Source of the DNA: Niveispirillum lacus
Lineage (GTDB): Bacteria > Pseudomonadota > Alphaproteobacteria > Azospirillales > Azospirillaceae
Direction of reading: 5' to 3'
Assembly (NCBI RefSeq): GCF_002251795.1
Contig: NZ_NOXU01000030.1
Span: 434,001 to 498,000 of the forward strand
DNA: 64,000 bases
Shown piece by piece: positions 53,407 to 61,277 of this stretch. Under the pieces are notes generated by a model that was given only the letters and a program-made list of their open reading frames with translations, did not search any database and had not been told where the DNA came from. Both the position numbers and the translations under genes were made by a program. The stretch's first letter is position 1. The number at the start of each line of letters is the position of its first letter.

Positions 53407-54594
53407 TCAGGCAGACAGGTAAGACGTGATGGGGCCCTTTTTGGAGGCCTGCTCCGCCTGGATGATCTGCGCCATATGCACACCGAAACAGGCAACGATC
53501 CAAACGATCATCAGGGCCATGCCGATATCCGGGCGGCCCAGCAGGGTGGCCAGGGTCAGGATCACCAGATTGGGGTTACGCCGCGCCGTAATCAGTCGGA
53601 AAAAACTGTCGAACGGCCGCCAGGTATGCATGTCCAGATTGAAGCGCTTCAGGAAATAGCCTTCCTGCAGACGTTGGGACACATAGCCTACCCAGATAAT
53701 GACAATGGCGGCCGTTTCCCAGCCCCAGAGTGTCAGGCCCGCTGCCGACAGACCGGCAACCCAGGCCCACCACCAGAACGGTGGATGCACCAGATCAATG
53801 CCATGGTCGAAAATATTGCCCCATTTGCTGCTGGTCAGGGTGACGCGCGCCAGCTTGCCATCCACCGTATCCAGAAAGGTCATGATCCAGCCGGCAGCCA
53901 GACCCGGCAGGTAATGCCCTTCCGCGAACAGCCAGAGCGCCAATAGCATCAAGATGGCGCCGATACCGGTGACCATGTTCGGTGACAGGCCGATCACGGC
54001 GCACAGCTTGGTCACATGGCGGGCCGGCAGCGGCCAGACATATTTTGTCACCACATCGGTGACGCCCTTGTAACTGCCGGCGAACATGCGCTGCTCGATC
54101 CTGGGCAGTGCTTCCGGTGTCAGGCGCAGCAGGAACGGTGTCTCCCGTTTGCGCAGGGCGTGGTTATAGGACGATGACAGGTCATCGGGCACCAGCACGC
54201 GCAACCGTTCCGCCATTTCAGCCGGGACGACTCGGCTGTTGTTCAGCATCTGGGCAACCTCTGCCGCCTCGTCCGCGGCGACATGGGCTGCTACCGGTTC
54301 TTGGTTGCGGCTGTCCACCAGGATGGTGCCGGGGCGCTTGGCGAGATCGCGCACCAGAACTTCATCAAACACCCAGTCGGTGCGCAGCAAAAGATGGGCA
54401 CGGCCCTGGTCCTGCCCGTCCCAGGCCCGCACCTCCGTCACCCCGTTGCGCACACATTGGCGGCGCAGGCGTTCGGCGGATGTCATACCCCATAGGCGGA
54501 CCGGGTTATCGCCGATGGTGGCGGCCAGGGGCGGGGGGGTGTGTGCGGGATTGTTCTGGGCGGCGTGCGTGTCGGCGGACAAGGTATGAACCAT
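53407..54594 (-). CDS. CDP-alcohol phosphatidyltransferase with N-terminal nucleotidyltransferase-like domain
   Basis: A 395-residue membrane enzyme. The C-terminal part (about 190-390) carries an intact CDP-alcohol signature: D242-x2-D245-G-x2-A249-R250-x8-G259-x3-D263-x3-D267, with about six helices. Residues 25-150 form a soluble domain (GMTSAERLRRQCVRNGVTEV, LLLRTDWVFDEVLVRDLA) resembling a degenerate sugar-nucleotidyltransferase. Fusions of the two domains are known in inositol-phosphate lipid synthases. It would join a phosphorylated headgroup to a CDP-activated lipid, or the reverse. It heads the minus-strand unit and diverges from the phosphoesterase gene. Confidence 0.85.
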   Translation of the reverse strand: MVHTLSADTHAAQNNPAHTPPPLAATIGDNPVRLWGMTSAERLRRQCVRNGVTEVRAWDGQDQGRAHLLLRTDWVFDEVLVRDLAKRPGTILVDSRNQEPVAAHVAADEAAEVAQMLNNSRVVPAEMAERLRVLVPDDLSSSYNHALRKRETPFLLRLTPEALPRIEQRMFAGSYKGVTDVVTKYVWPLPARHVTKLCAVIGLSPNMVTGIGAILMLLALWLFAEGHYLPGLAAGWIMTFLDTVDGKLARVTLTSSKWGNIFDHGIDLVHPPFWWWAWVAGLSAAGLTLWGWETAAIVIIWVGYVSQRLQEGYFLKRFNLDMHTWRPFDSFFRLITARRNPNLVILTLATLLGRPDIGMALMIVWIVACFGVHMAQIIQAEQASKKGPITSYLSA

Positions 54595-54677
54595 GATCAG
54601 GTGATTTTCTTGACCGTCTACATACTCCCTGACGCGGGCTTTGCCTATCGCCCGTAAGGCATTGTAGCTTGCCTTTC

Positions 54678-55592
54678 ATGCAGCCCTATCGTTTTGCCCA
54701 TCTGTCCGACCCGCATTTGCCGCTGGCACCCGACCGACCACGGGGGCTGCAATGGCTGTCCAAGCGGACCTTGTCTTATCAATCCTGGCAGCGCCGACGC
54801 CGCTATGCCCACACACCCGCCATGTTGGGCGCCATCGTGGATGATATCCGGGCACATCAGGTGGATCATTGGGCGGTAACAGGGGATATCGCCAATATCT
54901 CCTTGCCCGGCGAGTTCCGGCGGGGGGCCGATTGGCTGCGTTCCCTGGGGGATGGGCGTCAGGTGTCTTATGTGCCCGGCAACCATGACGCCATGGTGCC
55001 CGTGGACTTCGCCGATGGTCTTGGCCTGTGGGCCGACTATCTGCGCGGGGATGGGCAGGGGGAAGTGTCGTTTCCCTACCTGCGACAACGCGGGCCGGTT
55101 GCCTTCATCGGGGCCAATTCCGGCGTGCCGACCGCGCCTTTGCTGGCGCAAGGCCATCTGGGTCCTGAACAGCGGGAGCGGCTGGGCGACATGCTGGCTG
55201 ATGCGGCGCGGCGCGGGCTGTTCCGGGTGCTGATGGTGCATCATCCCGTGGCTGAAGGGGTGGTTTCCAGCCGCAAGGGCTTGACCGACCGCCACAATCT
55301 GCGCGACCTGCTGGCCCGGACGGGGGCAGAACTGCTGCTGCATGGTCATGCCCACAGGGCCAACCTTTCCATGATCCGGGGGCCGCTGGGTCCGATCCCC
55401 AGTCTCACCGCCCCGTCGGCATCGGCCATCGGCTATCATCATGATATGCCGGCCCGCTGGCACCTTGTGACGGTGGACACAGACGGGCCGGACTGGCAGG
55501 TGCAGGTGGAAGTGCGCGGCGTTGAAAGCCAGGGCACGCCAGTCAAGGCCCTGGGCGGTTGGCGCCTGCGGCTGCCCGTCGCGGGGGCCTGA
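54678..55592 (+). CDS. Calcineurin-like metallophosphoesterase
   Basis: A 304-residue phosphoesterase with all metal motifs: FAHLSDPH (Asp11, His13), VTGDIANIS, VPGNHD, MVHHPV and LHGHAHRA. It diverges from the CDP-alcohol transferase and heads the plus-strand group that includes ceramide synthase. A plausible job is dephosphorylating a lipid intermediate such as a phosphoglycerol-phosphate headgroup, or a regulatory nucleotide (inference). ATG 54678 is preferred; a TTG nine bases earlier is possible, and neither has a strong Shine-Dalgarno. Confidence 0.88.
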   Translation: MQPYRFAHLSDPHLPLAPDRPRGLQWLSKRTLSYQSWQRRRRYAHTPAMLGAIVDDIRAHQVDHWAVTGDIANISLPGEFRRGADWLRSLGDGRQVSYVPGNHDAMVPVDFADGLGLWADYLRGDGQGEVSFPYLRQRGPVAFIGANSGVPTAPLLAQGHLGPEQRERLGDMLADAARRGLFRVLMVHHPVAEGVVSSRKGLTDRHNLRDLLARTGAELLLHGHAHRANLSMIRGPLGPIPSLTAPSASAIGYHHDMPARWHLVTVDTDGPDWQVQVEVRGVESQGTPVKALGGWRLRLPVAGA

Positions 55593-55676
55593 CTGGCGGG
55601 GCAATAATGGTGGTTCCGGTCACCTTCGTTCCGCTCTAAAGTGCCCGTCCTGTTCACCTGTCGAGTAGCGCAACCG

Positions 55677-56123
55677 ATGACCCTGCCCAATGCCACCATG
55701 CTGAAATTCGGCTATCCGGCCAGCACCGTGGCGGAAACGGCACTGTGGTCGGTTCAGGTGCGGCCGCAGCAGCCGACTTTGGGGGCCCTGGTTCTGGTCT
55801 GCAAAGAACCGGTCACTGCCTTCGGCCAGCTCAGTCCCGCTGCCTTTGCCGAACTGCAAACCGTGGTGGCGCGGGTGGAACGGGTGCTGGCCCGCTTTAC
55901 CGCCTATCAGAAGATCAATTACCTGATGCTGATGATGGTGGACCCTGACGTGCATTTCCATGTCATCCCCCGGTATGAGGGGGTGCGGGACTATGCGGGC
56001 ATCCCCTTTGCCGATGCCGGCTGGCCGGGACCGCCTGCCCTTGCGCAGGCCGTGACCCTGGATAGCGGTGCCATAGCGGGCATCACCGCCGATCTCAAGG
56101 CCCTGTGGGTGGATGTGCCGTGA
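55677..56123 (+). CDS. HIT family protein
   Basis: A 148-residue histidine-triad nucleotide hydrolase/transferase-type protein. The motif is DPDVHFHVIPRYEG, with two of the triad histidines in HFH, and the preceding KINYLMLMMVDPD fits the family. HIT proteins cleave or transfer nucleoside phosphates; in this locus it could turn over a nucleotide-lipid or nucleotide-alcohol by-product (inference). I chose ATG 55677 over a GTG at 55641. Its stop overlaps the LptF-like GTG start (GTGA). Confidence 0.85.
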   Translation: MTLPNATMLKFGYPASTVAETALWSVQVRPQQPTLGALVLVCKEPVTAFGQLSPAAFAELQTVVARVERVLARFTAYQKINYLMLMMVDPDVHFHVIPRYEGVRDYAGIPFADAGWPGPPALAQAVTLDSGAIAGITADLKALWVDVP

Positions 56124-57370
56124 ACGGTGTCGTACCGCCGCCTGACCGGCATTACAAACTGCATTCCACCCGGCTGATCGACCGCTATATCCTGGCCGAG
56201 ACGCTGAAACCGCTGTTTGCATCGCTGCTGGTGGTACTGGTTGCGTTGCTGATGGAACGGCTGTTGCGGCTGTTCGACCTGCTGGCCAATCATGGCGGCC
56301 CGTTCGATATGGTCATCCGGCTGGTAGCCAATCTGGTGCCGCATTATCTGGGTCTGGCCCTGCCAGCGGCCTTTTTCATCTCCATGTTCATCATTGTCGC
56401 CCGGATGGGGGAAGATAATGAACTGGATGCGCTGCAATCCGCTGGTCTGTCGGTGCCGCGCATCGCACGGTCCTTTGTCGCCCTGGGCATGGCGCTGATG
56501 GTATTTTCCATCATCCTGTTCGGTTATCTGCAACCCTATGGCCGATATGGCTACAGCGCGATTTACCACATGGTGGTCAATGCCGCCTGGAACGCCACCG
56601 TACCGCAGGCCAGCTTTGTCGACGCCGGTGAGGGGGTGACCATTTCTGCCGATATGGTCGATGTCACCGGCCGTCGGCTGGAAAAGGTCTTTGTGCAGCA
56701 GGACCGTGACAATGGCGAACGCTGGGTGACCACCGCCGTCACCGGCGCCCTTGCCGCCAGCCCCGATCGGCAGCGCGTCCTGTTGACCTTGCATGATGGT
56801 GTGCAGGTGCGTTTGCTGCCGGATGGTCGGCGGCAGGTGATGGAATTCGCAGAACTGACCCTGGACAAGCCATTCCGCATGGTCACCGAACCGTTCCGTG
56901 AACGCGGCGGCAGCGAACGTGAACTGACCCTGCATGAGCTATGGTCGGAAATGCACGACCCGCAATCGATCCTGCCCCATGCCAAGGTTGCTTCCGAACT
57001 GCATGCGCGGTTGGCGCGGGCTCTGTCATTGCCGCTGCTGCCGTTGCTGGCGGTGCCCATGGGCATGGCGGCCAAACGTGCCCGGCGCGGGCAGGGGATC
57101 GCACTGGCCACTGTCATTTTGATCCTGTACCACCATCTGGTGCAATTGGGGGAAAGTCTGGGCGATGTCGGCCGCCTGTCGCCGGTCGTCGGGATCTGGG
57201 TGCCCTTTGCGCTGTTTTCCCTGCTCTGTGCTTGGTTATTCCATCGTGCCGATATCCGGCCGGGTGAGAATCCCTTTGCCGCCATGTTCGATACCATTGA
57301 TGCGGCTACCGGATTTGTGAAACGCCTGTTCCGGCGCCGCCGGAAAAAGCCGGAAGGGGGCAGGCCATGA
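56120..57370 (+). CDS. LptF/LptG-family permease (first of a pair)
   Basis: A 416-residue YjgP/YjgQ permease. The N-terminus is RLIDRYILAETLKPLFASLLVVLVALLMERLLRLFDLL, LPAAFFISMFIIVARMGEDNELDALQSAGLSVPRI matches LptF, a periplasmic jelly-roll middle follows, and C-terminal helices include LSLPLLPLLAVPMGMAAKRARRGQG. In the Lpt machine, LptF and LptG with LptB extract LPS from the inner membrane. Here the pair is embedded in a ceramide gene cluster without lptD or surA, so it may move sphingolipids instead (inference). GTG 56120 overlaps the HIT stop; the upstream frame lies inside it. Confidence 0.92.
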   Translation: MNGVVPPPDRHYKLHSTRLIDRYILAETLKPLFASLLVVLVALLMERLLRLFDLLANHGGPFDMVIRLVANLVPHYLGLALPAAFFISMFIIVARMGEDNELDALQSAGLSVPRIARSFVALGMALMVFSIILFGYLQPYGRYGYSAIYHMVVNAAWNATVPQASFVDAGEGVTISADMVDVTGRRLEKVFVQQDRDNGERWVTTAVTGALAASPDRQRVLLTLHDGVQVRLLPDGRRQVMEFAELTLDKPFRMVTEPFRERGGSERELTLHELWSEMHDPQSILPHAKVASELHARLARALSLPLLPLLAVPMGMAAKRARRGQGIALATVILILYHHLVQLGESLGDVGRLSPVVGIWVPFALFSLLCAWLFHRADIRPGENPFAAMFDTIDAATGFVKRLFRRRRKKPEGGRP

Positions 57371-58446
57371 ATCGCAGCACGATCACCCGCTACCTGACCC
57401 GTACCTTCCTGATGCGTGTGCTGTCGGTGCTGATTGCCCTGTCGGCCCTGTTGCAGTTGCTGGACCTGCTCGATGCTGCCTCTACCGTGCTGGAACGTGG
57501 GCTGGGTGGTAGTGGCCTGATCTATTACACCATGATCCGCCTGCCCATGGTTGTGGAACGGGTGGTGCCGCTGGCCGTGCTGATCGGTTCGCTATCCACC
57601 TTGTGGACCTTTGCATCAACCAATGAAATCGTGGCCATGCGTTCGGTCGGCATGACGCCGTACCAGATCATGGGCGCGCTGCTGCCAGCCGCCCTGGTCG
57701 TGGCCCTGGCCCATTTCATCCTGGCCGATCAGGTGGCGCCGCGTGCCGAGCGCAGTTTTGTCACCTGGTGGGCTGCGACCGAGCTGCCATCAGAGGCGAA
57801 GAAGGACGATCCGGTGAAACCGGTCTGGTTCCGGCTCGGGGATGATGTGGTCCGCATCGCCGCCATTGCCGATGATGGCCGCACGATCGAGGGGCTGGAA
57901 ATGGTCAGCCGCGATGCGCAGGGACGGGCCATTGGCCTGCTTTCGGCTGCACGCGGTGAACACCGTGCCGATGGCTGGCATCTGACCGATGTGGTCCGCA
58001 CCCGCATCGGTGAACCGCTGACTGTGACGCGGCAGGCCACGACCTTGTGGGATGTCGATCTCTCGCCCAACAATATGGTCGATCTGCGCAAACCGACGGA
58101 AAATATCTCTGTCCATCGGCTGCTGCGGATTGTGCGCGGCAACTGGGCGGGTGGCGAAAGCCCGGCCTTCTATGCCACGCGGCTGCATTCCACCTATGCC
58201 GCGCCCCTGGCCTCGCTGGTCATGCTGCTGCTGGCGGCCCCGGTTGCGCATGGCATGCGCCGGCGGGGTGGCGCTATGGGCAGTCTGGCGCTGGGCACCG
58301 TCATCGGGCTGGTCTTCCTGCTCTCCTCGGGCATCCTCAGTTCGATGGGCCAGGCGGGTGCCTTGCCAGCAGTGGTGGCCGTCTGGTCGCCCCTGATCTT
58401 CTTTGCGGCCATCGGCGGGGCCATCATGGTTTATGTGGAGGGGTAG
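57367..58446 (+). CDS. LptF/LptG-family permease (second of the pair)
   Basis: A 359-residue LptG-like permease. It begins STITRYLTRTFLMRVLSVLIALSALLQLLDLLDAAS, with IRLPMVVERVVPLAVLIGSLSTLWTFASTNEIVAMRSVGMTPYQI in the first membrane half and RLHSTYAAPLASLVMLLLAAPVAHGMRRRGG in the second. Its ATG overlaps the LptF-like stop (ATGA). The two should form a heterodimer. A 128-bp gap with two palindromes separates it from the next gene, the only sizeable break in this operon-like run. Confidence 0.93.
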   Translation: MNRSTITRYLTRTFLMRVLSVLIALSALLQLLDLLDAASTVLERGLGGSGLIYYTMIRLPMVVERVVPLAVLIGSLSTLWTFASTNEIVAMRSVGMTPYQIMGALLPAALVVALAHFILADQVAPRAERSFVTWWAATELPSEAKKDDPVKPVWFRLGDDVVRIAAIADDGRTIEGLEMVSRDAQGRAIGLLSAARGEHRADGWHLTDVVRTRIGEPLTVTRQATTLWDVDLSPNNMVDLRKPTENISVHRLLRIVRGNWAGGESPAFYATRLHSTYAAPLASLVMLLLAAPVAHGMRRRGGAMGSLALGTVIGLVFLLSSGILSSMGQAGALPAVVAVWSPLIFFAAIGGAIMVYVEG

Positions 58447-58464
58447 GTGCCATGCGCACCCACA

Positions 58465-58497
58465 ATGCCGCAATGCGGCATGGCTCTTGAAGCCATG
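58465..58497 (+). promoter_or_regulatory. Two back-to-back palindromes in the lptG-hydroxylase gap
   Basis: ATGCCGCA-A-TGCGGCAT (58465-58481) is immediately overlapped by CATGGCT-CTTGA-AGCCATG (58479-58497). Both have perfect arms. They may be an operator for a second promoter or an intercistronic mRNA structure that sets different levels of transport and synthesis genes. Confidence 0.45.
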
Positions 58498-58574
58498 GCC
58501 TGTCAGGCCTAATTTGACGCCACGATCAACCGGCCCGCAAGGCCGCATGAACGACTTTCGGAAAGGGTAGGGGC

Positions 58575-59357
58575 ATGTGGGGCGATGCCTGGCGCGGCCG
58601 CAGCTATGACCTCGGCAAGATGAACCTGCGGGATTTGGCGATTGCCTATTCCACATACCCGGCGATCCAGGCCTATGCGGCCCTGGCGCTGGTATCGGCG
58701 GTGCTGGCCGTGATCTGGACGGAGAATTGGGGCCGGATGGCGCTGACCGTGCTGGTGGCGACCCTGATCTATCCGATGGCCTGGTATCTGATCCATCGTT
58801 TCATTCTGCATGGCCGCTGGTTATACCGCATGAAATGGTCTGCCGCCCTGTGGAAGCGTATCCATTTCGATCATCATCAGGACCCGCATAAGCTGGAAGT
58901 GCTGTTCGGCAGCTTGGCCAACACCCTGCCGACGATTGCCCTGGTCACCGTGCCTGTCGGTTACCTGGTTGATGGCAAGGCGGCTGCGGCGACGGCGCTG
59001 GCCACCGGTCTGGTCACCACCTGCATCTATGAGTTTTTTCACTGCATTCAGCATCTGAACTACAAGCCGACCTGGAACTGGGTGGCCCGGATCAAACAGT
59101 TGCACCTCTATCATCACTTCCACAATGAAGACGGCAATTTCGGCATCATTTCTTATGGTCCCGACATGTTGCTGGGCACCTTCTATCGCGAAGCCCGGCA
59201 AAAGCCGCGCAGCCCGACGGTGTTCAACCTGGGTTATGATGTGGAAGAGGCAAAACGCTATCCCTGGGTGATGAACCTGACCGGCGCGCCGCCGCGTGAC
59301 CGTCCGCCGCGCCCGCCGGCCAGCGGCAACAGCGACAGTGTGAAGGCTGCATCTTGA
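58575..59357 (+). CDS. Fatty acid hydroxylase / sterol desaturase superfamily protein
   Basis: A 260-residue membrane di-iron oxygenase with four His clusters: LIHRFILHGR, IHFDHHQDPH, EFFHCIQHLNY and LHLYHHFHNE. This is the fatty acid hydroxylase superfamily, whose members hydroxylate or desaturate lipid chains using oxygen. Its place directly before the ceramide synthase (TTGA overlap) argues for hydroxylation of the long-chain base or acyl chain of ceramide (inference). The start is ATG 58575 with AAAGGG upstream. The tail is Pro-rich. Confidence 0.88.
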   Translation: MWGDAWRGRSYDLGKMNLRDLAIAYSTYPAIQAYAALALVSAVLAVIWTENWGRMALTVLVATLIYPMAWYLIHRFILHGRWLYRMKWSAALWKRIHFDHHQDPHKLEVLFGSLANTLPTIALVTVPVGYLVDGKAAAATALATGLVTTCIYEFFHCIQHLNYKPTWNWVARIKQLHLYHHFHNEDGNFGIISYGPDMLLGTFYREARQKPRSPTVFNLGYDVEEAKRYPWVMNLTGAPPRDRPPRPPASGNSDSVKAAS

Positions 59358-60508
59358 CCGCGGCGGCGGGCGGGGACGCCACGATCCGTATCGAACAGGT
59401 CGAACCCGGTTCCAAGGCGATGGATCGGTTCATCGCCCTGCCGTACCGCCTGCATGCCAGCGACCCGAACTGGGTGCCGCCCTTGTTGATGGAGCGACGG
59501 GAGACCCTGTCGCCCAAGACCAATCCCTATTTTCTGCATGCCGACGTCATGTATTTTCTGGCGTTGCGCGGTGACAATGTGGTGGGGCGCATCTCCGCCC
59601 AGATTGACCATGCCGGTCTGGAACTCCGCCAGGACGCCACTGGCCATTTCGGCCTGCTGGCCGCAGAGGATGACCAGGGCGTGGTCGATGCCCTGTTCGC
59701 GGCAGCCGCCGACTGGCTGCGGTCCCGTGGCATGGTGCGGATGGTCGGGCCCTTTAACCTCTCGATCAATGAGGAAACCGGCCTGCTGGTTGAGGGCTGG
59801 GACCGGCCGCCCATGCTGATGATGGGCCATGACCTGGCCTATCTGGGCCCGCGTGTCGAAGCGGCGGGTCTGGTCAAGGCCAAGGATGTCTATGCCTATC
59901 TCTATGATATCCAGGATCAGTTGCCCAAGGCGGTCCGCACCATGATCGAACGGCCTTTGCCGGCGGATCTGCGGGTGCGGATGCTGGATATGGCGCGCTA
60001 TGACCAGGAACTGGAAAGCATCACCAGCATTTTCAACAATGCCTGGTCTGGCAACTGGGGGTTCGTGCCCTTATCGGCGGCGGAAACCAAGCAGATGGCC
60101 AAGTCGCTGAAACTGCTCATCAACCCCAGGCTGGCCTGGATTGCGGAAGTCGGGGGTCGGCCCGTTGCTTTTGGTGTCTGCCTGCCCAACCTGAACGAAG
60201 CCATTGCCGATCTGGGGGGCAAACTGTTCCCACTTGGCATCATCAAGCTGCTCTGGCGGTTGAAGGTGAAGGGAGTGAAGACGGCGCGGGTGCCGCTGAT
60301 GGGTGTGCGCCGGGATGTCGGCGGTTGGCTGCAGGCGGTATTGCCCTTCCTGATCGTCGACAATATGCGCCTGGAAGCCCGCAAGCTGGGGTACCAGTGG
60401 ATAGAGCTGTCCTGGATTCTGGAAGATAACCGCCCCATGCGCCGTATCATTGAGGCGATCGGCTCCAACCGGTACAAGACCTACCGGCTTTACGAGCGCG
60501 CAGTGTGA
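59354..60508 (+). CDS. bcerS: Bacterial ceramide synthase (bCerS), GNAT-fold acyltransferase
   Basis: A 384-residue protein of the family typified by Caulobacter bCerS, which N-acylates 3-ketosphinganine or sphinganine in bacterial ceramide synthesis and is unrelated to eukaryotic ceramide synthases. The sequence starts with VEPGSKAMDRFIALPYRLHASDPNWVPPLLMERRE, and FNLSINEETGLLVEGWDRPPMLMM and NNAWSGNWGFVPLS follow; the end (YQWIELSWILEDNRPMRRIIEAIG) is GNAT-like. It starts with TTG overlapping the hydroxylase stop (TTGA), which would lower its translation relative to an ATG. It is coupled to the following nucleotidyltransferase gene. Confidence 0.88.
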   Translation: MTAAAGGDATIRIEQVEPGSKAMDRFIALPYRLHASDPNWVPPLLMERRETLSPKTNPYFLHADVMYFLALRGDNVVGRISAQIDHAGLELRQDATGHFGLLAAEDDQGVVDALFAAAADWLRSRGMVRMVGPFNLSINEETGLLVEGWDRPPMLMMGHDLAYLGPRVEAAGLVKAKDVYAYLYDIQDQLPKAVRTMIERPLPADLRVRMLDMARYDQELESITSIFNNAWSGNWGFVPLSAAETKQMAKSLKLLINPRLAWIAEVGGRPVAFGVCLPNLNEAIADLGGKLFPLGIIKLLWRLKVKGVKTARVPLMGVRRDVGGWLQAVLPFLIVDNMRLEARKLGYQWIELSWILEDNRPMRRIIEAIGSNRYKTYRLYERAV

Positions 60509-61275
60509 GCCCGATGGACACCCTTGTTCTGGCCGGTTCTCGTGGACCGGATGACCCGGTGGCCCGGCTGCGCGGGGTCAGCCATAAGGCCTTTGCGCCG
60601 ATCGCCGGGGTACCGATGCTGGTACGGGTGGTGCGGGCGCTGATTGCGGCGCCCGGTATCGGCATGATCCACATCGCCATCGAGCGGCCGGAACTGGTGG
60701 AACAACATCCGGAGTTGGGTCTGCTGCTGGCGGGCGGGCGCATCGCGCTGCTGCCGGCGGAGGGCAGCCCCAGCCGCACCGTCGCGGCGGCGCTTGATCT
60801 GCTGGGCACACCGCTGTTTGTGACAACGGCGGACCATGCCCTGCTGCGTCCGGAATGGGTGGATTATTTCCTGACCCATTTGCCGGAGAACAGCGATGTT
60901 TGTGTTGGCCTGGCCCGTGACAGCGTGGTGCAGGCTGCGGTGCCGGACACAAAACGCACCTGGTTGCGTTTTGCCGACGGGTCCTTTTCCGGCTGTAACA
61001 TGTTTGCCTTCCGCACCCCGGCGGCCCGCGCTGTGGCCCAGACCTGGCGGCAGGTGGAAGCCCAGCGCAAAAGCCCGCTGCGCATGATCCGCTTGCTGGG
61101 CCCGTTATCCATCCTGCGTTTTCTGTTGGGGCGTCTGACCCTGACAGCGGCCCTGGACCGGCTGGGTCGCATCACCGGTGCGCGCGCCGGGGTGGTGGAA
61201 ATGCCCTACGGTCTGGCGGCGGTTGATGTGGACAAGGCGGCGGACATTGATCTGGCCGAACGCCTGCTCACCTGA
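60505..61275 (+). CDS. Nucleotidyltransferase (GT-A/MobA-like), putative CTP:phosphoalcohol cytidylyltransferase
   Basis: A 256-residue NTP-transferase-fold protein. It starts MDTLVLAGSRGPDDPVARLRGVSHKAFAPIAGVPMLVRVVRAL, the usual sugar-nucleotidyltransferase nucleotide loop and Lys, and continues FVTTADHALLRPEWVDYFL for the metal-binding Asp. GTG 60505 overlaps the ceramide synthase stop. In this locus it might make a CDP- or other nucleotide-activated headgroup precursor. The activating-loop GG is altered to AGSRGP, so activity is uncertain. It resembles the N-terminal domain of the CDP-alcohol transferase in the same locus. Confidence 0.78.
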   Translation: MSPMDTLVLAGSRGPDDPVARLRGVSHKAFAPIAGVPMLVRVVRALIAAPGIGMIHIAIERPELVEQHPELGLLLAGGRIALLPAEGSPSRTVAAALDLLGTPLFVTTADHALLRPEWVDYFLTHLPENSDVCVGLARDSVVQAAVPDTKRTWLRFADGSFSGCNMFAFRTPAARAVAQTWRQVEAQRKSPLRMIRLLGPLSILRFLLGRLTLTAALDRLGRITGARAGVVEMPYGLAAVDVDKAADIDLAERLLT

Positions 61276-61277
61276 GC

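Noticed and set aside
43687-61275. Sphingolipid locus considered as a recently acquired genomic island
   Set aside because: No integrase, tRNA junction, direct repeats or visible shift in base composition is seen; the genes look native.
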